A stretch of DNA of 5,726 bases from Spirochaetia bacterium (GTDB lineage Bacteria > Spirochaetota > Spirochaetia > PWKH01), in the NCBI GenBank assembly GCA_021736545.1, contig JAIPFS010000103.1, positions 1 through 5,726 of the forward strand, written 5' to 3'. How positions within the stretch are numbered: position 1 is the stretch's first letter; each line of letters opens with the position of its first letter. Below are positions 1 to 5,359 of the stretch, in pieces. The notes under the pieces were generated by a model. That model was given only the letters and a program-made list of their open reading frames with translations. It did no database searches and was not told the DNA's origin. Position numbers and translations under genes: made by a program.

Positions 1-252
1 TGCAGGGAACTTATAAGGGAGGCTGACAGCTCTCTTAATCCTTTAACGCAGGCTCACGGTACAGCTTACTAAGGTTTCACCGATGAGGCATATACCTCAC
101 GGATCGACCCTTTCAACTAACAGCTCCGGAGTGGTTTTCGCAGAATCCTTATCAAGATTTTCCAGCCAAGCACTGCTTTCCAATTGTGCAGTACAACGAA
201 TCTTCTCTCTTCTGACAGATGTTCTGTTACTCGTCTCCATCAAAGCTTTTCA
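1..252 (-). promoter_or_regulatory. T-box riboswitch leader, threonine specifier (3' part beyond window)
   Basis: This is a tRNA-sensing leader RNA read leftwards; its downstream gene lies beyond base 1. Stem I matches the known T-box architecture. The 5' loop-E strand AGTA is at 231-228. A helix CAGAA (226-222) pairs with TTCTG (145-141). The 3' loop-E strand GAAA (139-136) is followed at once by the specifier triplet ACC (135-133) and a purine, the same order as in glyQS-type leaders (GAAA-GGC-A). Below the specifier, GGAG (238-235) pairs with CTCC. An AGAGAG stretch near 208-203 fits the AG bulge, and AAGATT/AATCTT closes the upper arm. Further on, AGTAAG...GCGTTA (about 71-45) resembles the Stem II region. 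ACC is a threonine codon, so the regulated gene is probably thrS or a threonine biosynthesis or transport gene (inference). The antiterminator with its UGGN bulge is not in the window. A one-base register shift would read AAC (Asn), but fits the GAAA alignment less well. Confidence 0.85.
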
Positions 253-258
253 CTATGT

Positions 259-287
259 ATAATGCTGAATAATAGTAAAATAGTCAA
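259..287 (-). promoter_or_regulatory. Sigma-70-type promoter of the T-box leader
   Basis: On the minus strand, TTGACT (287-282) lies 17 nt before CATTAT (264-259). TATACA at 261-256 is an alternative -10 with a longer spacer. A/T tracts just upstream (about 290-310) could act as an UP element. Transcription would begin near 250, just before the base of T-box Stem I, which supports the assignment. Confidence 0.6.
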
Positions 288-436
288 CACCAGTTTTTAA
301 TTTTTATCGCTTTTTTAAAACCGGCGTATTGAAATATTCAAATATCTTATTATATTTTAATGAATTACATACACTGATTCACGAAAAAAAATATCGAGTT
401 TTTTAAAAAAAATTATTAGAAAAATGAAAAATGATA
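288..436. other. AT-rich spacer without a gene
   Basis: This stretch lies between the end of the ADC-like gene and the T-box promoter, both on the minus strand. It is very AT-rich with A and T runs (about 386-425) and a small palindromic stretch near 330-346 (GAAATATTCAAATATC). I see no reading frame with a ribosome binding site and no GC-rich hairpin that would serve as a clear terminator for the ADC-like gene. Confidence 0.6.
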
Positions 437-1147
437 TTACTGCACGCGGACAGCCTGAGGAAATATTATGGAAAACGGATCAACGTAGATTACTGCTGTC
501 GGTTTTACATATTCCATAGGCAGGAAGCCTTTTCCCGTTTTTACCTCTGAAATTTTCGCTAATCTTCCTATTCCTTTCCCTGAAAAGCGGGTATAGAGGA
601 ATGAGCCCTCATGTTCCTGAATAAGCGGAAAGGGAAGAAACCGGGTATGAACAGGAAATGGCATGCCGGCATGCATAAATCCAGCAGAAAAAATGTTCTC
701 TCCCTCTTTTTGCACACTAATATCTTCAGTTTTTCCGTTCTGTGATGCAGAAAAGGAAAATTCAGCATATTGTTTCGGAATACCCCAATTTCTTCTACCA
801 TTCACCACGCTTTCCATAGTGGATACATAAATCGTATCAATGCTTGCCCGTTTTTTTCCCTGATGCATATACTTTGCAGGAATAGAAAGCAGTTCCTGGT
901 AGGGTCCGGCATCGGATTCCTGATAATCAACAAGCATTACTGCTCCGAAACCCCCTGCAAAATTTCCAATTGACGGTGAGATAGAGGTATGTTTTTCAGC
1001 AAAATCCTTTTTCAGTCTGAACAGGATTATATATCCCCGACCTTTCAAATTCCAAGGAGCAGGCACTTTGGGGATGGATTCAAGCCCTTGTCCAGTTTCG
1101 CCAGCACTCTCCTTCAACTGATTTTCTCCAGATATTTTTTTCATCAC
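437..1147 (-). CDS. Acetoacetate decarboxylase-family protein (ADC-like)
   Basis: This 236-residue protein is close in length to clostridial acetoacetate decarboxylase (about 244). Family hallmarks are APW near 30-32, GPYQELLSIPA at 81-91 (Glu85 in the conserved acidic position) and VVNGRRNWGIPK ending at Lys125. Lys125 sits in the [GF]xPK motif where ADC carries its Schiff-base lysine. True ADCs usually have a second lysine next to it that lowers the pKa; here that residue is Gln126. Lys125 suggests imine chemistry on a beta-keto acid, but the substrate may not be acetoacetate, since related ADC-like proteins act as aldolase-dehydratases. It is cytosolic, with no signal peptide. It follows the SDR gene after 7 nt, and its AAAGGA site lies inside the last SDR codons. 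The start is GTG at 1147; ATG at 1144 is the alternative but sits further from that site. Family assignment is firm; the reaction is uncertain. Confidence 0.85.
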   Translation of the reverse strand: MMKKISGENQLKESAGETGQGLESIPKVPAPWNLKGRGYIILFRLKKDFAEKHTSISPSIGNFAGGFGAVMLVDYQESDAGPYQELLSIPAKYMHQGKKRASIDTIYVSTMESVVNGRRNWGIPKQYAEFSFSASQNGKTEDISVQKEGENIFSAGFMHAGMPFPVHTRFLPFPLIQEHEGSFLYTRFSGKGIGRLAKISEVKTGKGFLPMEYVKPTAVIYVDPFSIIFPQAVRVQ

Positions 1148-1154
1148 GCTGTTT

Positions 1155-1916
1155 TTAGTCCTTTCTATTCATCAACTTCTTCTTTTCTCTAGACATATAC
1201 AATTTCCTGATTACTGGAAGAAAAGTCTGTAAACGAAGAAATAGAGAGAAGAGCTTCGACGGGTAGATATTCTCCTTAGCATTCTCTACTCCACGGATTA
1301 TCCGCCGGGCTACTATTTCTGCGTCCTGCACCGGCCATGGTTCTGTTCGGCTTCCGGCATTTGAAAAAAACCGGGTTCTCGTGGCAATAGGGAATACTCC
1401 AATAAGTTTCTGGTCCTTTTCCAATTCATATCGAATACTCTCCATAAATCCCTGAAGGGCAAACTTAGCAGATGAATAGAGAGAATATCCCGGTAAAGCC
1501 ATAAAGCTCATTGCACTGGCTGTTATCACATAGGTAAAAGCTTCTTCCCCCTTTGTTTCCAGCATTTTTTCAAATCCGTAGATTACAGAAAAGACATCCA
1601 ATTTGAATAGTTCATCAATATGATTCCAGTCTGCTTGTTTTTCTGTAAGTCGCTCATAATAGGCAAAGCCGGCGTTGGCAAAATAAAAGTCTATCCCGCC
1701 CATTTCTTTTTCTGCAAATTGTATAAGTTCATCAATCTGATTAGCTTGGGAAAGATCACATGTATAGGGTATTATACGATCTCCATCAAACTCGGCTTCT
1801 TGTATATGGCGAGATGCGGCAGTTACAAAATACCCCCTTCGAGAAAGCTGTTTGGTCAGTTCCATCCCTATCCCTGAGGAAGCTCCGGTTACAACTGCAC
1901 GTTTCCCTTCATTCAT
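1155..1916 (-). CDS. Short-chain dehydrogenase/reductase (classical SDR)
   Basis: This 253-residue NAD(P)-dependent oxidoreductase has a Rossmann fold. It shows the TGxxxGxG cofactor motif (TGASSGIG, 10-17), NAG at 81-83, catalytic Ser134 (ITAS) and YxxxK (Tyr147, Lys151), in the usual order and spacing. Arg26/Arg27 and the SRH at 36-38 leave NADP preference possible. The position that normally carries the tetrad asparagine (VN.. after the fourth helix) reads KLDVFS, with Asp107. The C-terminal third is hydrophobic then strongly basic (LFSLFLRLQ...REKKK), which could give membrane association. The start is ATG 1916, because AGGA lies 7 nt before it; ATG 1922 would be almost on top of the AGGA. 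It is the first gene of a two-gene unit with the ADC-like enzyme, so it likely reduces or oxidises a ketone or keto-acid in the same pathway (inference). The exact substrate cannot be read from sequence. Confidence 0.9.
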   Translation of the reverse strand: MNEGKRAVVTGASSGIGMELTKQLSRRGYFVTAASRHIQEAEFDGDRIIPYTCDLSQANQIDELIQFAEKEMGGIDFYFANAGFAYYERLTEKQADWNHIDELFKLDVFSVIYGFEKMLETKGEEAFTYVITASAMSFMALPGYSLYSSAKFALQGFMESIRYELEKDQKLIGVFPIATRTRFFSNAGSRTEPWPVQDAEIVARRIIRGVENAKENIYPSKLFSLFLRLQTFLPVIRKLYMSREKKKLMNRKD

Positions 1917-2030
1917 ACACATATCCTGATTTGTTAACTTCCTGTACCATTTTTTAAGAATCCCTGCCTGGAAGATATATACCAGTACTTTAGCCCCATG
2001 GACAGTTCTCCACTACAATATCCCATAATA

Positions 2031-2093
2031 CAGTTTCCTAAAGTCCTAAAGTCCTTGAGTCCGATTTTCCCAGGACGATTTCCCACAGTCCAC
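2031..2093. repeat. Degenerate short tandem repeats in the marR-SDR gap
   Basis: The 210-nt gap 1917-2126 contains a repetitive tract. On the plus strand CCTAAAGT occurs at 2037-2044 and 2045-2052, followed by the variant CCTTGAGT (2053-2060). Next come two imperfect ~14-nt units, CGATTTTCCCAGGA (2062-2075) and CGATTTCCCACAGT (2076-2089). ACAGTT(C)TCC-like units also occur near 2001-2010 and 2030-2038. The tract is not coding in any convincing frame. Its function is unknown; it may be a decayed intergenic repeat or a regulator binding array upstream of the SDR gene. I found no clear terminator for marR and no strong promoter for the SDR gene here. A TATTAT and a TATATA on the minus strand lack good -35 partners. 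Confidence 0.6.
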
Positions 2094-2126
2094 TTTCGCT
2101 AAAATGAACTCTATATTTGCTGAAAA

Positions 2127-2573
2127 TCAGCTGCAGTCACTTTTTACTCCTAACAATTTATCCAGTTTGTCCATGGCTTTCATGATCCCTCGAATTTCCC
2201 GAAGGGAAAAACTTGATGCATTATCCATAATTGTTTTATAGTTGTAATCTTCAATTGAATCTACAATCTCACGCCCTTGATCACTAATGCTGATGAGTAC
2301 TTCCCGTTTGTCGGATCCTCCTGAACTTTTTTCAATTAATTCGCGTTTTTCAAGCTTTTTAATCAATCTACTTGCTTTGAATACTGGAATATTAAGACAT
2401 CCGGCAATATCTGAAATCCTCTGGGAATCCGTCTCCTGCAGTCGCTTAAGAACCAGGACTTCGCTCCAAATTAAACCGAATCGACCAGCTTCTCTCTGTT
2501 CAAACTGATACATTACCTTTAGAACATTGTATATGAGATTATCCACATGTTTGCGGTTCAGACTTTTCTTCAT
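2127..2573 (-). CDS. MarR-family transcriptional regulator
   Basis: This 148-residue winged helix-turn-helix DNA-binding protein has the usual length for MarR. The DNA-binding core is at about 37-97: WSEVLVLKRL, then QRISDIAGCLNIP leading into the recognition helix VFKASRLIKKLEKREL. The wing carries SGGSDKREVLISIS, with the characteristic D-x-R (Asp88, Arg90). The flanking helices (10-28 and 100-142) would form the dimer interface. It probably acts as a dimeric repressor responding to a small ligand or oxidant. The only cysteines are Cys59 and Cys147, so thiol sensing is not obvious. I chose ATG 2573 because the protein then begins MKKSLNRK like other family members; the frame is open upstream to a GTG at 2612, and neither start has a strong Shine-Dalgarno. 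Targets may be the downstream SDR-ADC pair, itself, or the divergent symporter. Palindrome 2788-2803 is a candidate operator. Confidence 0.88.
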   Translation of the reverse strand: MKKSLNRKHVDNLIYNVLKVMYQFEQREAGRFGLIWSEVLVLKRLQETDSQRISDIAGCLNIPVFKASRLIKKLEKRELIEKSSGGSDKREVLISISDQGREIVDSIEDYNYKTIMDNASSFSLREIRGIMKAMDKLDKLLGVKSDCS

Positions 2574-2787
2574 GCTTACACTGTAAAATATTTTGTTGCA
2601 TAACGCAAACACTTTCTAAAAAAATTTATCTTCGAACCTCGTGAACAGTACATTACTCAGCTGAAGAAAAATTTGAAACATATCATATCTTCCAGCATCT
2701 TTTATCTACAATTCTCCTTTACGTATATTAATACCATGCAAGATAATATTCAGCTGCAGCAAGATCTCAATGCAAGCAAAATTATTA

Positions 2788-2803
2788 TTGACATATTTGT
2801 CAA
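2788..2803. promoter_or_regulatory. Candidate operator TTGACA-tatt-TGTCAA, with a -35-like hexamer
   Basis: This is an inverted repeat with perfect 6-bp arms and a 4-nt centre, 214 nt upstream of the marR start and 278 nt upstream of the symporter start. The size and symmetry fit a MarR-type operator (inference). The left arm is also a consensus -35 hexamer for rightward transcription; the hexamer 17 nt further on (TAGTCT, 2811-2816) is only a weak -10. Confidence 0.45.
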
Positions 2804-2998
2804 GCGGGGGTAGTCTTTTTCATGAAGGGGGTTTTTGATTTCAGTAGTTGATGCATAAACCGGCTAATTAAAAAAGTACTGAAAGAAAAAATCAGCGGCT
2901 TTCGTTCTGGGTGGTAATTGAAGGACCCGCAGGTATATACATAGGCAAATCGGCAATCAGCATGTTTACTTGAAAACCTGGCAGATTGATAAAAACGG

Positions 2999-3023
2999 TT
3001 TTGTATGCATTTTGCATACAAAA
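2999..3023. promoter_or_regulatory. 25-bp palindromic operator before the symporter gene
   Basis: The arm TTTTGTATGCA (2999-3009) and its exact reverse complement TGCATACAAAA (3013-3023) flank a 3-nt TTT centre. The repeat ends 58 nt before the symporter ATG, an ideal place for a repressor or activator. The TTGTATGCA/TGCATACAA pattern resembles sites of GntR/FCD-type regulators (inference). No such regulator is in the window. In RNA it would form an 11-bp AU-rich hairpin, but no U-run or GC stem suggests a terminator. Confidence 0.65.
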
Positions 3024-3081
3024 GCTGAGATTATTACTCTGAACTTTTCACCGCAAAAATACATTAAAAAGGAGTTTTTGA

Positions 3082-4368
3082 ATGGCAGAACAAAAAAAAG
3101 GAAGTATGGATTGGTACTTTAAATCCAACCTGCTCATGAGAATTCTTATTGGTTTAATAGCTGGTGCTTTGGTTGGAATTATTTTCGGACAAAGCATCTT
3201 ATGGCTTCAGCCTTTCGGCGATCTTTTTGTACGTCTGCTGAAAATGATAGTAATGCCTGTAATTATTGCAACTCTTGTTGTGGGGGCAGCCAGCATCAGT
3301 CCAGCAACCTTAGGTAAGGTAGGTATAAAGATCATTCTTTTTTACCTGTTAACATCTGCGTTTGCTGTTTTTATCGGACTGCTTTCAGGTAATATATTCC
3401 GCCCAGGAGCCGGCCTCGGCCTGACAGGTGCTGCGGATGTTGCAGGACGGGAACTGACCCAGCCGAGCCTCATAGATACCCTGCTTAATATTGTTCCAAC
3501 CAACCCTATTGCAGCAATAACATCGGGAAATGTTCTTCCCACAATATTCTTTGCTATTATTTTTGGAATCGGAATTTCCTACCTTAAAATCAACAAAAAT
3601 GAACGTATAAAAAAATCTGGTGAAGTACTTTTCAGCGTTTTTGACGGAACCGCGGAAGTCATGTACAGAGTCGTTCACGGTGTTATGCAGTATGCTCCCA
3701 TCGGTGTTTTTGCCTTGATCTCTGTTGTGTTTGCAAAACAGGGTGCACAGGCTGTAAGTTCGCTAGGTGTTGTTACAGCTGCTGCCTTCGTAGGATATGT
3801 AGCCCACATACTGGTCATCTACGGGGGACTTCTTGCTCTGAACAAACTGCGGATGGGAACATTTTTCAAGGGAGCCCGCGGCCCCATGGTCACCGCTTTT
3901 GTTACCAGAAGTTCCAGTGGTACCCTGCCTGTAACTATGCAGGCCATTGATGAAGATTTAGGGGTGGATAAAACAGTTTATTCCTTTACCCTGCCTCTAG
4001 GCGCAACTATAAATATGGATGGTACAGCTATTTATCAGGGAGTATGTGCAATCTTTATAGGTCTTTCCATCGGCATGCCCCTATCCATCGTTCAGCAGTT
4101 GACGGTAATTCTCACCGCAGTGCTTGCATCCATTGGAACGGCAGGTGTTCCCGGAGCCGGAGCAATCATGCTGCTGATGGTCTTGAATTCTGTCGGACTG
4201 CCGGTTACGGAAGGTTCTGCTGTTGCAGCTGCCTATGCCATGATTCTTGGAATAGATGCAATCCTTGACATGGGACGTACCTGCACGAATGTAACTGGTG
4301 ATATGTGCGGAACTGTTCTCGTCGCCAAGAGCGAAAAAAAGTTGGATCTTTCTAAATGGGGAAAGTAG
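3082..4368 (+). CDS. gltP: Na+-coupled aspartate/glutamate (dicarboxylate) symporter, DAACS/SDF family
   Basis: This 428-residue inner-membrane secondary transporter has the length and layout of the archaeal GltPh fold: eight membrane helices plus two re-entrant hairpins. The HP1 tip is SSSGT (277-281), TM7 carries NMDGT (311-315) and the HP2 tip is GTAGVPGAG (352-360). TM8 has [17 protein letters not shown] (391-407). By alignment with GltPh, Asp396 would bind the substrate amino group and Arg399 the side-chain carboxylate; Thr400 and Asn403 complete the site and Asp407 is a sodium ligand. Arg399 argues for acidic amino acids (aspartate or glutamate) rather than neutral ones. The long 105-145 loop between TM3 and TM4 is as in GltPh. 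An AAGGAG site sits 8-12 nt before ATG 3082. The gene stands alone, divergent from marR, behind the 25-bp palindrome and followed by hairpins. The symbol is a family-level label; C4-dicarboxylate uptake is the alternative. Confidence 0.93.
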   Translation: MAEQKKGSMDWYFKSNLLMRILIGLIAGALVGIIFGQSILWLQPFGDLFVRLLKMIVMPVIIATLVVGAASISPATLGKVGIKIILFYLLTSAFAVFIGLLSGNIFRPGAGLGLTGAADVAGRELTQPSLIDTLLNIVPTNPIAAITSGNVLPTIFFAIIFGIGISYLKINKNERIKKSGEVLFSVFDGTAEVMYRVVHGVMQYAPIGVFALISVVFAKQGAQAVSSLGVVTAAAFVGYVAHILVIYGGLLALNKLRMGTFFKGARGPMVTAFVTRSSSGTLPVTMQAIDEDLGVDKTVYSFTLPLGATINMDGTAIYQGVCAIFIGLSIGMPLSIVQQLTVILTAVLASIGTAGVPGAGAIMLLMVLNSVGLPVTEGSAVAAAYAMILGIDAILDMGRTCTNVTGDMCGTVLVAKSEKKLDLSKWGK

Positions 4369-4393
4369 CAGCTCCTCCTGTATAAATCCCCCT

Positions 4394-4462
4394 TGCGTTT
4401 TCAAGACAAACGCAGCAGTGAATTCTGAAGCCGTCCTCTCGGGGCGGCTTCTCTATTACTGC
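4394..4462 (+). terminator. Tandem hairpins after the symporter gene, probable terminator
   Basis: The first hairpin is TGCGTTT (4394-4400) with AAACGCA (4408-4414). The second is GC-rich, GAAGCCGTCC (4427-4436) with GGCGGCTTC-type partners (4442-4451), followed by TCTATT. An outer GCAGT/ACTGC pair (4415-4419 with 4458-4462) extends it. The U-tract is short, so termination is likely but not textbook. Confidence 0.6.
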
Positions 4463-4565
4463 CCCGCAGAACTAAATCAAACTAAGCATTGAAACTGCTG
4501 CCGTGCATCACCATGATAAACAGCTGATGATGACACAGCTCCTATTACACATTACACATTATTGG

Positions 4566-4594
4566 TTGCCTCCTGATGGAGAAATACGTATATT
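4566..4594 (+). promoter_or_regulatory. Sigma-70-type promoter of tpx
   Basis: TTGCCT (4566-4571) is followed after exactly 17 nt by TATATT (4589-4594), which predicts a start near 4601 and a ~55-nt leader. It lies after the symporter hairpins, so tpx has its own transcript. A short direct repeat ATTACAC-ATTACAC (4544-4557) lies just upstream. No PerR- or OxyR-like box was recognised. Confidence 0.55.
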
Positions 4595-4655
4595 GTATCA
4601 AACAGGGGGAGAGCCCTTTTCTTAACGTATTATGATAGATAAACAGGAGGAGAAT

Positions 4656-5174
4656 ATGGCTTATAACAATAGTACGACAATGCATGGAAACCCATTAACT
4701 TTAGAGGGAGTCACATTAAAAGTCGGAGATACGGCTCCTGATTTTCATGCCCTTTCAAATGAGCTTGAAGTAAAAAAACTCAGTGATTACGGGAACAGCT
4801 ATAAGTTTATCAGCGTTGTTCCATCCCTGGATACAAGCGTCTGTGACCTGCAGACCCGAAAAGTGAATGACGAAGCACTAAATTTTTCTGATGATGTAGT
4901 GGTTCTTACCTTAAGTATGGATCTTCCTTTTGCTCAGGCAAGATGGTGCGGAGCCAGCGGGGCAGATAAAATAATTACCCTTTCAGACCATAAGGATGCA
5001 GATTTCGGCAGGAAATTCGGTGTGCTGATTGAAGAGATGCGATTGCTGAACAGGAGCATTTTTATACTGGACAAAGATAATGTTGTCAGATATATAGAAA
5101 TTGTACAGGAAAACAGCAATCATCCTGATTATGAGAAAGCCCTGAAAGCTCTTAAAGATGTTGTATCAGGATAG
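4656..5174 (+). CDS. tpx: Thiol peroxidase Tpx (atypical 2-Cys peroxiredoxin)
   Basis: This 172-residue thioredoxin-fold peroxidase reduces H2O2 and alkyl hydroperoxides using thioredoxin. Motifs match Tpx throughout. The N-terminal hairpin TLEGVTLKVGDTAPDF is at 15-30, and PSLDTSVC holds the peroxidatic Cys63 with Thr60. The resolving Cys98 is in ARWCGA, so an intramolecular disulfide would form. The active-site arginine is Arg133 in LLNRSIFILD. Length equals the family norm of about 165-175. The start is ATG 4656, because AGGAGG at 4645-4650 lies 5 nt upstream; the in-frame ATG 4632 would put that Shine-Dalgarno inside the coding region. It has its own promoter and is followed by a stem-loop that overlaps the stop codon and then a terminator hairpin. 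There is no signal peptide, so it acts in the cytosol. Its presence indicates exposure to peroxide or oxygen. Confidence 0.97.
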   Translation: MAYNNSTTMHGNPLTLEGVTLKVGDTAPDFHALSNELEVKKLSDYGNSYKFISVVPSLDTSVCDLQTRKVNDEALNFSDDVVVLTLSMDLPFAQARWCGASGADKIITLSDHKDADFGRKFGVLIEEMRLLNRSIFILDKDNVVRYIEIVQENSNHPDYEKALKALKDVVSG

Positions 5175-5226
5175 TATCCTCATAGCTTCAGCAGGCATAG
5201 TTTTACATGAAGCTGAAAAGGATACT
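5173..5226 (+). other. Long stem-loop overlapping the tpx stop codon
   Basis: AGTATCCT (5173-5180) pairs with AGGATACT (5219-5226), and AGCTTCA (5184-5190) pairs with TGAAGCT (5208-5214). Small internal loops (CAT/GAAA) and a 17-nt apical loop separate the arms. No U-run follows, so this is not a simple terminator. It may protect the tpx mRNA 3' end or bind a protein (inference). Confidence 0.55.
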
Positions 5227-5267
5227 CTGGAACAAAAAGACGGTAAATTCCGAATTCAGAAATACTG

Positions 5268-5305
5268 AGAAACGCCTGCAGTCACCTGCAGGATGTTTCT
5301 TTCCT
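5268..5305 (+). terminator. Intrinsic terminator of tpx
   Basis: The lower stem AGAAAC (5268-5273) pairs with GTTTCT (5295-5300). The upper stem CCTGCAG (5275-5281) pairs with CTGCAGG (5286-5292) around a TCAC tetraloop. The T-rich sequence TTTCTTTCCTT begins in the descending arm. Spacing after tpx and before the next gene fits termination. Confidence 0.7.
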
Positions 5306-5313
5306 TAGTCAGG

Positions 5314-5328
5314 TATGTTTTAAACATA
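5314..5328. promoter_or_regulatory. 15-bp palindrome before the CoA-binding gene
   Basis: TATGTTT and AAACATA flank a single T, giving perfect 7-bp arms. It lies 31 nt before the next ATG, inside the region where a promoter is expected (CATATT at 5325-5330 is a weak -10 candidate). It is a possible operator, or simply AT-rich symmetry. Confidence 0.35.
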
Positions 5329-5359
5329 TTTATTTGCACAAAAAAAGGATATATAGATT

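Larger units (their letters stand above)
2574..3081. other. Long divergent intergenic region, regulatory
   Basis: About 500 nt separate marR (leftward) from the symporter (rightward). No reading frame here has a plausible ribosome binding site and family-like composition. The stretch contains the two inverted repeats listed separately. It also has a G-rich/T-rich pair of similar blocks at 2806-2836 (GGGGGTAGTCTTTTT and GGGGGTTTTTG) and a weak hairpin near 2660-2698 (GCTGAAG with CTTCCAGC). I could not place a convincing -10 for the symporter. Confidence 0.5.

Noticed and set aside
386..425. A/T runs after the ADC-like gene as an intrinsic terminator
   Set aside because: No GC-containing stem precedes a T-run on the minus strand; it is only low-complexity AT sequence.
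2574..2612. N-terminal extension of marR to GTG 2612
   Set aside because: The added residues are not MarR-like and the upstream Shine-Dalgarno is weak; kept only as an alternative start.
2692..2720. AAAGGAG on the minus strand suggesting a small leader peptide upstream of marR
   Set aside because: The nearest start (TTG) is followed at once by a stop, and the next ATG (13 codons) is too far from the site.
2800..3021. 73-codon open frame on the minus strand in the divergent region
   Set aside because: It begins at a TTG inside the 25-bp palindrome, has no Shine-Dalgarno, and its translation resembles no known family and reads like non-coding sequence.
4081..4404. Minus-strand open frame of 107 codons opposite the symporter
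   Set aside because: It lies antisense to the conserved HP2/TM8 coding region, has no family features, and is a composition shadow.
4544..4559. ATTACAC direct repeat as a possible CRISPR or attachment site
   Set aside because: There are only two 7-nt copies with no spacers, no integrase and no other boundary.
4632..4655. Upstream in-frame ATG for tpx
   Set aside because: AGGAGG lies between it and ATG 4656, and the Tpx family begins at the later methionine.
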